Shown one piece after another: positions 17,817 to 32,528 of a DNA stretch of 64,000 nt. Under the pieces are notes generated by a model that saw nothing but the letters and a program-made list of their open reading frames with translations, was not told where the DNA came from and made no database searches. Numbering within the stretch: position 1 is the first letter of the stretch; every line of letters begins with the position of its first letter. This stretch comes from Sphingomonas caseinilytica (GTDB taxonomy: Bacteria; Pseudomonadota; Alphaproteobacteria; Sphingomonadales; Sphingomonadaceae): positions 1-64,000 of the forward strand of contig NZ_JAMGBA010000004.1 in the NCBI RefSeq assembly GCF_023516455.1, given 5' to 3'. The position numbers were made by a program, and so were the translations under genes.

Positions 17817-18464
17817 ATGTCCTCAACAGTTCAGACCTTGGGCGCCCTGCTCCGTGGCGTGCGCAATCGCGAGGGCTGGACCCTGAAGCAGATGAGCGAG
17901 AAGAGCGGCATTCCGGTCTCGACGCTGTCCAAGGTCGAGCATGACCGGCTGACCCTCACCTACGACAAGCTCTACCAGGTCGCGCAGCGCCTCGGCATGC
18001 GCATGTCGGAACTATTCGCCGAATCGGTCGAGGAACCGCCGGCGGCCATCACGGCCCGCCGCAGCCTCTGTGACATCGACCATGCCGTGCGGGTCGAGAC
18101 GGACAATTATGATTATTACTATCTCTGCACCGACCTTCGGCGGAAACGGATGATCCCGGTCATTTCGAAGATCCGCGCGAAGACGTCGGAGGAGTTCGGC
18201 GAGCTTGTCCACCATGCAGGTGAGGAGTTCGTTTATGTCCTGAGCGGAAAAATTACCGTCAACACGGCTTATTATGACTCGGTCACGCTCGATGTTGGTC
18301 AGTCGATCTACATCGATTCCAGTATGGGACACGCATATTTGGCCGCGGAAGGATGTGATGAGGCGGTGGTGCTCGCGGTCATGTCCAGCGCGGACGAGGA
18401 GCTGCTCGAATCGCTGATGACGATCCACGAGGGGCAGCAAGGCACGACCGCCCAGGGACTCTGA
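17817..18464 (+). CDS. XRE-family transcriptional regulator with C-terminal cupin sensor domain
   Basis: 215 aa from the ATG at 17817. Residues about 8-68 form an XRE helix-turn-helix (LGALLRGVRNREGWTLKQMS, SGIPVSTLSKVEHDRLTLTY). Residues about 115-190 form a cupin barrel with HHAGEEFVYVLSGKITV and the later GHAYLAA segment, which probably binds a small ligand. Transcribed away from the serine hydrolase operon. The duplicated operator-like elements in the shared region and before the TonB receptor are its most likely targets. The ligand may be a D-amino acid or N-acyl-glutamate; inferred from neighbours only. Confidence 0.9.
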   Translation: MSSTVQTLGALLRGVRNREGWTLKQMSEKSGIPVSTLSKVEHDRLTLTYDKLYQVAQRLGMRMSELFAESVEEPPAAITARRSLCDIDHAVRVETDNYDYYYLCTDLRRKRMIPVISKIRAKTSEEFGELVHHAGEEFVYVLSGKITVNTAYYDSVTLDVGQSIYIDSSMGHAYLAAEGCDEAVVLAVMSSADEELLESLMTIHEGQQGTTAQGL

Positions 18465-18468
18465 TCAA

Positions 18469-19515
18469 ATGATTACCGTACCCGGCTACTTCGACCGGCG
18501 GCAGCTGACGCATGAGCCCGTCCAGGAACTGCATAACGGCGGTTGGACGGCCTATGCGGAAAAATCATCGCGTGCGCAGATCATTGCGAACAGCTTTGCC
18601 GAACTAAGGCCCGCCAGGGATTTCGGGCTTGAGCCGCTGCTAAACGTTCACGATCGCGCCTATGTCGAATTTCTGCGCTCGGCTTACGAGGAATGGCGGG
18701 CGACGGGACGCGACGGCGACGCCATCGGATACACCTGGCCAGTGGTCCGGCGTCGGCGGCTCGATTTCGACCGGATCGACGCAAAGCTGGGGCTCTACAG
18801 CTACGATGCTGCAACGCCGATCGCCGAAGGCACCTGGGAAGCCAGCTACTGGAGCGCGCAGACCGCACTTTCGGCATTGTCCGTCATCCTCGATGGCGAG
18901 GCGGCTGCCAGCTTCGCTCTCTGCCGGCCGCCGGGCCACCATTCGGGACCGGATTATTGCGGGGGCTATTGCTACCTCAACAATGCGGCCATCGCCGCCG
19001 AGCAAGCTCGCCGTTCCGGTCGCCGCGTCGCGATCCTCGATATCGATTATCATCATGGAAACGGGACGCAGGACATCTTCTACAGTGATCCGGACGTCAT
19101 GTTCGTATCGATCCATGCCGACCCGGTGACCGATTATCCATTCTTCTGGGGCCACGCCGACGAGCGCGGCGCGGGGCCCGGGGAAGGCAAGACGCTCAAC
19201 CTGCCGCTTCCTCGCGGAACGGATTTCCAGGCCTATTATTCAGCGCTAGCCGAAGCGCTGGACGCGGTCCGGTCGCACGGTGCCGACCTGTTTGTCCTGT
19301 CGTTCGGCGCCGATACGTTCGAAGAAGATCCGATTTCCCATTTCCGACTTCGCCGGGACGATTACCGGGCGATCGGCGAGCGGATCGCTGCAATCGGATT
19401 GCCGGTGCTGGTCGTCATGGAGGGCGGCTATGCGGTCGACGCGCTTGGGCATAATGTCGAAGCGCTGCTATCGGGACTAGAGGACGACGCAACGCGGGTA
19501 GTTTCGGCTGTCTGA
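18469..19515 (+). CDS. HDAC / acetylpolyamine amidohydrolase-superfamily deacetylase
   Basis: 348 aa, starting 4 bp after the regulator, so co-transcribed with it. All class II HDAC-like catalytic parts are present: H157-H158 in PPGHHSG, zinc ligands D193 and H195 in LDIDYHHGNGT, D282 in SFGADTFEED, and the transition-state tyrosine Y321 in MEGGY. The family removes acetyl groups from amines such as acetylpolyamines and acetyl-lysine. In this locus an N-acetyl-amino acid, perhaps the N-acetyl-L-glutamate made by the DgcN/DgcA pair, would fit. That substrate is inference. Confidence 0.87.
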   Translation: MITVPGYFDRRQLTHEPVQELHNGGWTAYAEKSSRAQIIANSFAELRPARDFGLEPLLNVHDRAYVEFLRSAYEEWRATGRDGDAIGYTWPVVRRRRLDFDRIDAKLGLYSYDAATPIAEGTWEASYWSAQTALSALSVILDGEAAASFALCRPPGHHSGPDYCGGYCYLNNAAIAAEQARRSGRRVAILDIDYHHGNGTQDIFYSDPDVMFVSIHADPVTDYPFFWGHADERGAGPGEGKTLNLPLPRGTDFQAYYSALAEALDAVRSHGADLFVLSFGADTFEEDPISHFRLRRDDYRAIGERIAAIGLPVLVVMEGGYAVDALGHNVEALLSGLEDDATRVVSAV

Positions 19516-19702
19516 CAAGCTGCGTTCGGCACGCGCTATTCAAGCCGCTTGGAAGTAACGACACCGACGCGGCCTGCTATCGTGGCTAACATGCCATTAA
19601 GCGCGAAAATGTTTCCGCATTGGGAACCGATTGACCGCCCGCGAATTGGCTCGATGGGCGGGGTTTGTCTTCGCGCCCATCCACTGGCCATGGGGAGGGC
19701 CC

Positions 19703-25074
<5,372 letters not shown>

Positions 25075-25078
<4 letters not shown>

Positions 25079-27111
25079 CCGAAATGACCCGTTCGTCGCG
25101 TATAAAAAAGTCCAGCTCCGACACGGCGGCTTCCGCACCGCCGGCCGGAGCCAAGATTCTGCTGGTCGACGACGATGAGCGGAACCTGATGGCGTTGTCC
25201 GAGCTGCTGAAGGATATCGCCACTGTTGTGACTGCGACGTCCGGCAAAGCGGCGCTTCGCCATCTGCTGAAGGACGACTTTGCGGTCATCCTGCTGGATG
25301 TCTTCATGCCGGGGATCGATGGTTATGAAACCGCGGGCCTGATCCGGGAACGCGAACAGACGGCCCGAATCCCAATCATCTTCCTGTCGGCGGTAAACAA
25401 GGAAACTGAGCATCTGATGCGCGGCTACGCGATGGGCGCGGTCGATTATGTGTTCAAACCCGTCGATCCGCTGATCCTGAAATCGAAGGTCAGCGTATTT
25501 GTCGATCTCTATAATGTGAGAGCACAGGTCGAGGAAAAAAGCGTTGCGGAACAAAAGCTTCGCGATGCCAATTTCAAGGCGGAGCTGGACCGCCTCCAAA
25601 TCGCACGCGAGTTGCAGGCAACACGCGAGCGCGAGGCCGCTATCATCCGTTCGATCCCGATCCTGCTCTACATGGAGCCATTAGGAAATCAGTCGCGCCG
25701 GCCGGACTTCGTCTCAGGTGACTTTACGGCCATGACCGGCTTTGACTTCGACGAGGCCCAGCAGGACCCGGAGCTTTGGGAACGCCGCCTGCATCCCGAG
25801 GATCGCGAGCGGGTGCTGGAAGCGATTGGCGCGAGCCGTGAAACGGGACGACTTTCGATCGAGTATCGCTGGCAATGCGCCGACGGCAGCTACAAGCACT
25901 TCCACGACCAGGCCGTATTGGTGTCAGACGTGACCGGGGAAGCTTCTCAATTTGCCGGAACGCTTACGGATGTGACCGAACAGCGGCTGCTGGAAGGCCG
26001 GCTGATCCATGCGCAGAAGATGGACGCGATCGGACAGCTGACTGGTGGAGTGGCCCACGACTTCAACAACCTGTTGTCGGCGGTGATCGGCGGTATCCAC
26101 TTGCTGGAACGCCGGGTCGATTTCGAGCAACGCGAACAGCGGATCATCGACCAGATGCGCCATGCGGCCGAGCAGGGCGCGGAACTCGTCCGGCGGATGA
26201 TGGCCTTTGCGCGGAAGCAGGACCTGAAGCCGACCAGCGTTTCAGCGTCGTCCCTGTGCAAATCGGTCGCGGGGCTGGTCGAACACACCCTCGGCGGCAC
26301 GATCACGGTGGATTGGCAATGCCCCGATGAGCTTCAGAACATCTATGCCGACAAGGCGCAGCTGGAACTTGCGCTGGTCAACCTCATCCTCAACTCCCGC
26401 GACGCCATGCCCAACGGCGGCACGGTTGAGGTCCAAATGGACAATTTCGAACTCGACGCAACTGACGCGGAATCCGGTTTGAAGGTCGGCACGTACATCC
26501 GGATCAGCGTTTCGGACCAGGGGCTTGGCATCCCCGAAGAACTGGTGAGCCGAGTAACCGAACCCTTCTTCACAACCAAGGAAGCCGGCAAGGGAACCGG
26601 GCTTGGGCTGTCGATGGTGGCGGGCTTCGTCCAGCAATCGAACGGGCTCTTGAAAATCGACAACCGAACCGGCGGCGGAACAAGGATCGAGCTGTTTCTT
26701 CCGGCGACCGATCAGCCGGCTCACGCTCCGCAAGCATTGGAACATTCGAACGTTCGAACATCCGGTACGATGAAGGCAGTGCTCCTGGTCGATGACGACG
26801 AAAGCGTTCGAACCGTTCTTGGCGAACAGCTTCGCGAACTAGGCTTCAAGGTGGACGAGGTTGGCGATGGCAAGACCGCTATCGAGCGGTTGAAATCCAA
26901 CGGCTCCTACGACGTGCTGCTCACCGATTTCGCAATGCCGGGAATGAACGGGCTCGACACGATCAATCGCGCGATGATCGAGCGGCCTGCGCTTCAGGCG
27001 CTACTGATGACCGGCTACGCCGACGAAGGTGCCGTGGCCCATATGCGCGAAACGGTCCCAATTATCCGGAAGCCGATCAACGTGAGGGACCTTCTCGGCC
27101 ACCTGGCCTAG
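25075..27111 (+). CDS. REC-PAS-histidine kinase-REC hybrid sensor kinase
   Basis: 678 aa. The ATG at 25075 overlaps the preceding kinase stop (ATGA), implying coupled expression. N-terminal receiver domain ([11 protein letters not shown], phosphate-accepting Asp in [13 protein letters not shown]), then a coiled coil and a PAS fold of PAS_3 type ([22 protein letters not shown]). The HisKA segment has [17 protein letters not shown], typical of the HisKA group that ends in an H-D-F-N-N-L box. HATPase ([23 protein letters not shown]) and a C-terminal receiver ([23 protein letters not shown]) follow. No DNA-binding output domain. Probably a phosphorelay partner of the poly-HAMP kinase. Confidence 0.92.
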
Positions 27112-27126
27112 CGTCGGGAAACACTA

Positions 27127-28011
27127 CTAGGTTTCGAGCGCTAGCTGCCTGGCCATCAGCAATGCCCCTTCGAGACCTGCATTCTTGAGTGCGGCAGGAA
27201 CGCAAAACCCTGGACGTTCGACAGCAGGCCCAACGCCATAACCACCAAGTGCCGCACGCATAGATTCCTCGATCCGCGGGACTATGTCCGCCTCGCTGAT
27301 CGCCCCGCCGCCCCAGATGATCCGATGCGGCGACCAAGCGAGCACGAGACTGGCGGCAAGTTGGCCCAGGTAGCGGGTGACCAGTTCGGCGACGGCAGTG
27401 TCTTCGGAAAGCTGCCGTCCATTTAGCCGCTTGTTCAGCGCCGGCCCGGAAACCAACCCTTCTGCGCAGTTTTCATGGAACCGGCATAGGCTGGGAATGT
27501 CGTCGCCGGGCAGCCGGTTGAGCTGCAAATGCCCTGCTTCCGGATGCATGACGCCGGTCAAGCTCCTGCCGTTGGTCGCCAGTCCGGCACCAATGCCCGT
27601 CCCGACGGTGACATAGGCAACACTCGGCAATCCCTTCCCTGCCCCCAAGGCCTGCTCCGCTACGGCGGCGGCATTTACATCGCTGTCGACCACCACCGGC
27701 ACATCAAACCGGCTCGCAATATCGGCTCGAAGGTTGGAACCGGACCATCCCGGCTTGGTGGTGGTCAGCATCAGTCCATAGTCCGGCGATGAGCGGTCGG
27801 TGACCAAGGGCCCGAAGGCCGCAAGTCCGATTGCGGCAAGCTGACCTTCGCGCTTCTCGTGCCCAATGAATTCGACGAGATCATGCAGTGCAGCGGCGGG
27901 AGTGCTGGTGGCCCAGCGACCGTCAGCCACGACTTTCCCATTCTCATCGGTCATTCTCGCCAGGATCTTGGTCCCGCCGGTTTCGATTCCAACAAACAAT
28001 TGCTCGCCCAT
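27127..28011 (-). CDS. ROK-family sugar kinase (fructokinase-like)
   Basis: 294 aa from the ATG at 28011. N-terminal phosphate-1 loop GIETGGTKILARM, adenosine/phosphate-2 region VGTGIGAGLATNG, and the ROK signature ending HPEAGHLQLNR followed by the zinc-binding cluster CRFHENCAEG. The E-A-G-H variant and the short length match bacterial fructokinases (Mak-like), which phosphorylate fructose at C6. It converges on the kinase operon and is separated from the next gene by 198 bp. Glucose or mannose as substrate cannot be excluded. Confidence 0.88.
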   Translation of the reverse strand: MGEQLFVGIETGGTKILARMTDENGKVVADGRWATSTPAAALHDLVEFIGHEKREGQLAAIGLAAFGPLVTDRSSPDYGLMLTTTKPGWSGSNLRADIASRFDVPVVVDSDVNAAAVAEQALGAGKGLPSVAYVTVGTGIGAGLATNGRSLTGVMHPEAGHLQLNRLPGDDIPSLCRFHENCAEGLVSGPALNKRLNGRQLSEDTAVAELVTRYLGQLAASLVLAWSPHRIIWGGGAISEADIVPRIEESMRAALGGYGVGPAVERPGFCVPAALKNAGLEGALLMARQLALET

Positions 28012-28209
28012 GCACCCAATTCCAAATGAGCGACCCGTCTCGCACAATTTTTGTTGGAGGCCTCATGAATTTTCCGCCGCGGGAATGGCGGGCATCAGCT
28101 GAGCTGCGACAGCTTAGTCCGATTCGGATCAGTTTCCTCGAAGTTAACCGTTATCTCCGGTTGCCGACGCAAGCGTGCTCGTTCATCGAGCGGAAAGGGG
28201 GAGCAATAA

Positions 28210-28434
28210 ATGAAAATTAAATCTGACCGTTTGCGGCGGATTTCCGCCGAAAAAGACGTGCTCGACACGCGCGAGATCGCCCTAGATCTGATGTTGAGAG
28301 CATTGGAATTGCTCGACAAGGATCCCGGCATATCGCCGCTCGTCGGGCCGCAACTTCAACTGGCCATCGATAGGCTGGCCTACTCGAAACCCCAAGATCC
28401 TTGCGCCTGGCGCACGGCTGCTTCGACGTTCTAG
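28210..28434 (+). CDS. Small hypothetical protein
   Basis: 74 aa, starting MKIKSDRLRRISAEKDV, with a strong GGGGGAG site seven bases before the ATG at 28210. Predicted mostly helical and amphipathic, with no signal peptide and no recognised domain. It lies alone between a ROK kinase and the Flp pilin terminator. The AT-rich 5' end and clear ribosome-binding site favour a real gene. No function can be assigned. Confidence 0.6.
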   Translation: MKIKSDRLRRISAEKDVLDTREIALDLMLRALELLDKDPGISPLVGPQLQLAIDRLAYSKPQDPCAWRTAASTF

Positions 28435-28517
28435 TTCGGCCCTTTGGCTACTTTGCCGTAGCCCGGATAGCGCTCGACGCTTTGACCCGAGGCATCCTTG
28501 GCGAAGACAAAAGAAAA

Positions 28518-28543
28518 GCGGCGGCGCCTTTCGACGCCGCCGC
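28518..28543. terminator. Intrinsic terminator of the Flp pilin gene
   Basis: GCGGCGGCG (28518-28526) pairs with CGCCGCCGC (28535-28543) around an 8-nt loop. A-rich sequence on the left reads TTTTCTTTT on the minus strand, and CTTTTT follows on the right, so it works for the pilin and possibly for the small gene at 28210. Confidence 0.85.
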
Positions 28544-28570
28544 CAATCTTTTTGACTAATCTTCGAACGA

Positions 28571-28744
28571 TTAGTTGCGAGCGGTGCTGAGCTCGGTCGC
28601 AACGTCGTTGAAGGTGTCGCCCAGCTGGTCGCCGATGTTGCCCATAGCGGCAATCGCGGCAACAGCGATGAGAGCGGCAATCAGGCCGTACTCAATGGCG
28701 GTCGCACCGTCTTCGTTCTTGATCAGCTTCAGAAACTTGGCCAT
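28571..28744 (-). CDS. Flp/Fap type IVb pilin subunit
   Basis: 57 aa. ATG at 28744 with GGAG six bases upstream. The sequence begins MAKFLKLIKNEDGATAIEYG, containing the prepilin-peptidase site (G followed by A-T-A-I-E-Y, with Glu at position 5 of the mature pilin) and a following 20-residue hydrophobic helix rich in Ala/Ile. The tail is DQLGDTFNDVATELSTARN. Flp pilins are processed by TadV/CpaA and assembled by the Tad secretion system for attachment. No tad/cpa assembly genes occur in this window, so this copy is an orphan here. Confidence 0.93.
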   Translation of the reverse strand: MAKFLKLIKNEDGATAIEYGLIAALIAVAAIAAMGNIGDQLGDTFNDVATELSTARN

Positions 28745-28900
28745 CTCTGGTCTCCTTCAGGCTCCACAAAAGGGATCCACAATTCCCTTACCTCCGCATC
28801 AAATCCGCGTCGGTTGCAGAGAGGATTACGCCCTGAAGGGTTGAGAAAGACTTAAAGTCACCGGTTTCCGCGCGTTAACCGTAATTAATTCTAAAACGGA
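28745..28900 (-). promoter_or_regulatory. Flp pilin promoter region with CtrA-like half-sites
   Basis: The 156-bp gap upstream of the pilin is AT-rich for this genome. Two TTAA half-sites (28875-28878 and 28885-28888) are separated by six bases. The CtrA box of alphaproteobacteria has seven (TTAA-N7-TTAA), so this is only a near match. Caulobacter pilA is CtrA-controlled, which makes the resemblance worth recording. Confidence 0.35.
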
Positions 28901-30907
28901 TCAATTCTGATCGATAAGCCGCTCTACCATCTCCAGGATGGAGCGCACCGCCTTGCCGCTTTCGCTCCAGTCGTCAGGGAGCGGGCTCTTGCGCTCCTTC
29001 TGAGGCTGTCGACGTTCTGGCAAGCGGAATCCTTCGGGCAGCGGCGGGCCCTGCCGGCCGTCGATCGAAATCGCCGATCCCATGAACCGCCGCCAGATTT
29101 CCGCCGGCGCAGTTCCACCAGTGATTCGCCCAAGCGACTGGTTGTCGTCGCGGCCCACCCAGACCCCGACAACAAGATTGCCTGCAAAGCCCACAAACAG
29201 CGCGTCACGGTTATTCTGAGTCGTGCCGGTCTTGCCGAAGGTCGCCGTCGAAATGGCCGCACGGCGGCCCGTCCCTTCATTGGCCGCAGCCCAGAGCAGT
29301 TCCATCATCGGTGCCCGATCCCGCCGATCGTCCAGATGACCCCCGCGCGCGAAGAAGCCCGAAAGCCCTTCTTCCTCCTTGTCGAGCGGCAGTCCTCGCG
29401 GCTCGACCGGGTAACGCCCGCCGGCAATTGCCGCATAGGCTGCCGTCAGTTCAAGCAAGCTGACGCCGGACGTTCCGAGAGAGAGGCTCGGCCGATCCGT
29501 CAGCGGCGAGTCGATTCCCAAGTCTCGCGCCGCCCGAATGATATTCTGCCGTCCGACCTGCTCGGCCAGGCGAACCGTCGCCGCATTGCTCGATCGGGCG
29601 AAGGCTTCCCGCAAGGTAATGGTCCCGCGATAGACGCCGTCATTGTTGCCAGGCGACCAGCCATCCAGGGTGATCGGCCGATCCTCGATCTTGCTGTCGG
29701 GCCGGTAACCGGCCCTCAGCGCTGCGAGGTAGACGAACAATTTGAACGCGCTGCCCGGCTGACGCCGAGCCTGAGTGGCGCGGTTGAACGGGCTCTTCCC
29801 GTAATTGCGGCCGCCAACCATTGCCACTACCCGGCCGTCGGGCCGCATCGCCACAAGCGCGGCCTGGGCATCGCCGATCTTCGCATTCGCGACCGCGCGC
29901 ACTGCGATCCGCTGGAGATCGGCGTCGAGTGTCGTCGGAACCTTCACCTCGCCATAATCGGCTTCGAACGCCTTGGCGGCCTGCGGTGCGACCCAATCCG
30001 CGAAATATGTGCCGGTCGGAACGCTGCTCGCCGTTCCCACTGGCCGCGCGGATTTCGTCGATTCCGCGCGAGCCTGGCTGATCACGCCGGTATCGGCCAT
30101 CGTCTGAAGCACCAAACGGCTCCGTTTCTGGGCCAGCGCCAGGTTGCGCGTCGGGGCAAGGCGTGACGGAGCCTGCACCATGCCCGCCAGCATCGCCGAC
30201 TGCGCCAGGGTCAGCCGTTCCGGCTCCCGATCGAAATAATGTCGCGACGCAGCGCGGAGGCCATAGACGCCGTCGCCGAAGTAAACGGACGACAGGTACC
30301 GCGAGAGGATTTCGTCCTTGGTCAGCCAGCCTTCCAGCCAGAAGGCGATGATCACCTCCTGTGCCTTCCGCTTGATTGACCTGTCCGCGGACAGGAAGCT
30401 GGTTTTTGCCAGCTGCTGCGTGATGGTGCTTCCGCCTTGACGCACGCCGCCCGCCTGGAAATTGGCAACCATGGCGCGACCGATCGCTCGCGGATCGATC
30501 CCCCAGTGACTGCGGAACCGACGATCCTCGATGGAAATGAAGGCGGCAGGCGTCAGCGGGTCCAGCTTCGCCGCGTCCACCGGTTCGTCCTTGATCGCGC
30601 CGCGACGAGCGATCGCCCGGCCCTCGGTAGAAACAAGCAGCATCGCGGGATCGTCCAGCGGCTCCAGCGCGCGGGACAGAGGAGCGGTGACGATCAGCCA
30701 GATCAAGGTGACGAGCAGCAGGGCCGCAAAGATGTTGAAGCCCCAGCGAAGCCAGCGCCGATACTTTCCCGGAGGTTTCGGAGGCGTCGCTGCCTCGGGA
30801 TGGCGTGCACCAGGTCCGAAGGGATCGGGCAGGTTTTCGACGTCAGTGCCGCCACGCTGCCAGATGCCATGTGCGCGGTCGAAACCCGGGCCGTGGTCGT
30901 CTGCCAT
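28901..30907 (-). CDS. Class A penicillin-binding protein (PBP1-type transglycosylase/transpeptidase)
   Basis: 668 aa. A cytoplasmic N-terminus of about 50 residues is followed by a membrane anchor (FNIFAALLLVTLIWLIV). The GT51 glycosyltransferase has IEDRRFRSHWGID and RQGGSTITQQLAK, then SSVYFGDGVYGL. The transpeptidase domain has the active-site S-A-F-K in RQPGSAFKLFVYL, S-S-N in RSSNAATVRL and K-T-G in GKTGTTQNNRDA. It polymerises lipid II and crosslinks the stem peptides in the periplasm. It is short for PBP1a and lacks an obvious OB or other accessory domain. Divergent from the solute-binding gene at 31023. Confidence 0.94.
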   Translation of the reverse strand: MADDHGPGFDRAHGIWQRGGTDVENLPDPFGPGARHPEAATPPKPPGKYRRWLRWGFNIFAALLLVTLIWLIVTAPLSRALEPLDDPAMLLVSTEGRAIARRGAIKDEPVDAAKLDPLTPAAFISIEDRRFRSHWGIDPRAIGRAMVANFQAGGVRQGGSTITQQLAKTSFLSADRSIKRKAQEVIIAFWLEGWLTKDEILSRYLSSVYFGDGVYGLRAASRHYFDREPERLTLAQSAMLAGMVQAPSRLAPTRNLALAQKRSRLVLQTMADTGVISQARAESTKSARPVGTASSVPTGTYFADWVAPQAAKAFEADYGEVKVPTTLDADLQRIAVRAVANAKIGDAQAALVAMRPDGRVVAMVGGRNYGKSPFNRATQARRQPGSAFKLFVYLAALRAGYRPDSKIEDRPITLDGWSPGNNDGVYRGTITLREAFARSSNAATVRLAEQVGRQNIIRAARDLGIDSPLTDRPSLSLGTSGVSLLELTAAYAAIAGGRYPVEPRGLPLDKEEEGLSGFFARGGHLDDRRDRAPMMELLWAAANEGTGRRAAISTATFGKTGTTQNNRDALFVGFAGNLVVGVWVGRDDNQSLGRITGGTAPAEIWRRFMGSAISIDGRQGPPLPEGFRLPERRQPQKERKSPLPDDWSESGKAVRSILEMVERLIDQN

Positions 30908-31022
30908 TTCTCCCCTTCCGGCACGAAACTCCAGCGGCCGAACTGCTTTAGTTAGGTAAAACAGTTGGGTTCGAATATCCAGTGGTTGCTGAACCCTGCT
31001 TTAAAGGTAAACCAAAGCCCCA

Positions 31023-32528
31023 ATGGCCGTCCGTCGATTCAGCCTTGGCCTGATGTTTGCGGCACTGGCCGCCCTGGGCCCCATCGCCTGCGGAAGCGGC
31101 GCGTCGGATCTGACGCGAGTCGCGGTGATCGGGACAGAGCCGAAACTGGTCGAAACTGTCTCGGTACCGCTGACGGCCGGAGAAGCCTTGATCCGCTCCA
31201 ATGTCGCTCAGGGCCTTGTCCGCTTCGACGAGCGCGGCCAGGTCGTTCCGGGCCTCGCCGAACGATGGAACGTAAGCGACGACGGCCTCAGCTATATTTT
31301 TCGATTGCAGACCGGCGAATGGCCGGACGGCCGCAAGATCAAGGCGGATGAGGTCGCCCGGATCATCAGCCGCCAATTAAGGCCGTCCAGCAAGAACCCG
31401 CTCAAGGATACGCTGGGCGCGGTCCGCGAGATCGTCGCGATGACCGACCGGGTCATCGAAATTCGGCTCAACGCACCTCGCCCCAACCTTCTGCAGCTGC
31501 TCGCCCAACCGGAGTTTGGGCTGGTCAGGGCAAGCGTGGGGACCGGTCCGTTCCAGCCGGCCACCGCCGAACAGATTGCGCCGCTGCCGGCGGAGCTGAA
31601 GAAGCTGCCGGGCATTTTTCTCGCTCACCGCATCCGGATCCCCGATGCGGAGGATCCGGTCGAGAAGATCCATTTGAGCGGAGGAGATGCCCAAAAGCTG
31701 ATCGCCGCCTTTGCAAACGGCGACCTCGAGCTCTTGCTCGGCGGCACCGTGGGCGACCTTCCCTATGCATTCATGGCCAAGCTTCCGCGAGGTGCTCGTC
31801 GGTTCGACCCGGTGGCGGGGCTTTTCGGATTGGCGCCGACAGGCCGCCGTGAAGCGCTCAAGGAACGCGACGTGCGGCGATTGCTCAGCACCGCGATCGA
31901 TCGCGACGCATTGATTGCCGGCCTCCACGTCAATGGCCTTCAGCCGCGGGCAACGATTCTCCAGTCCGGACTGGAGGGCGTGGGAGCGCCGCAGCAACCT
32001 GCCTGGATAGCACAGCCCGTGATCGAACGGAGGCAAGCCCTTGTCGCCGAGGCCCGGCGACTGTTCGGCAAGGTTGAGCTGCCGAACCTTCGCATTCTCC
32101 TGCCGGCCGGCCCTGGCGGAGACTATCTATTGGCTCGTCTGCGCTATGATTGGGGACCGCTGGGCATTCGGGTCGATCGTGCCCCTACCCTTGCGTCGGC
32201 GGACCTCGTCTGGATCGATGAAGTCGCCCCTTCCTCGTCCCCGGCGTGGTTCCTTCGCCGGTTCCGATGCGACATGGTTCCCGTCTGCCTGGAAGATGCT
32301 GATCCGTTGCTCGACCAGGCGCGCCTCACGCCAGATTCCGCCCAGCGCGCCCAGCTGTTCCTTGAAGCGGCCCGGATGATGGACGATGCGCAGCTGTTCA
32401 TCCCTATTGCCGCCCCGATCCGGTGGTCGCTGGTTTCGGGCCGCGCTCCCGGCTTCGAAGAGAACCCCTTTGCCCGTCATACGTTGGTTGGCCTTGCTGA
32501 GATTGGAAACAGCGGAGGATTGCGTTGA
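31023..32528 (+). CDS. Family 5 extracellular solute-binding protein (peptide/nickel ABC type), orphan
   Basis: 501 aa. The N-terminal segment MAVRRFSLGLMFAALAALG is followed by PIAC, a lipobox-like site with Pro at -3, so lipidation is probable but not certain. The SBP_bac_5 fold shows GLVRFDERGQVVPGLAERW, LQTGEWPDGRKIKADEV and GTGPF. Such proteins deliver oligopeptides or other solutes to Dpp/Opp-type permeases. No ABC permease or ATPase gene lies in the window. Its stop overlaps the next gene, so the two are coupled. Confidence 0.85.
   Translation: MAVRRFSLGLMFAALAALGPIACGSGASDLTRVAVIGTEPKLVETVSVPLTAGEALIRSNVAQGLVRFDERGQVVPGLAERWNVSDDGLSYIFRLQTGEWPDGRKIKADEVARIISRQLRPSSKNPLKDTLGAVREIVAMTDRVIEIRLNAPRPNLLQLLAQPEFGLVRASVGTGPFQPATAEQIAPLPAELKKLPGIFLAHRIRIPDAEDPVEKIHLSGGDAQKLIAAFANGDLELLLGGTVGDLPYAFMAKLPRGARRFDPVAGLFGLAPTGRREALKERDVRRLLSTAIDRDALIAGLHVNGLQPRATILQSGLEGVGAPQQPAWIAQPVIERRQALVAEARRLFGKVELPNLRILLPAGPGGDYLLARLRYDWGPLGIRVDRAPTLASADLVWIDEVAPSSSPAWFLRRFRCDMVPVCLEDADPLLDQARLTPDSAQRAQLFLEAARMMDDAQLFIPIAAPIRWSLVSGRAPGFEENPFARHTLVGLAEIGNSGGLR

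Noticed and set aside
19516-19702. EcfG (general stress sigma) promoter before the poly-HAMP kinase
   Set aside because: A GGAACC is present near 19622 but no CGTT-like -10 occurs at 16-17 bp.
28446-28463. Hairpin GGCTAC-N6-GTAGCC after the small hypothetical gene
   Set aside because: Only 6 bp with no T-run; not separable from chance as a terminator.
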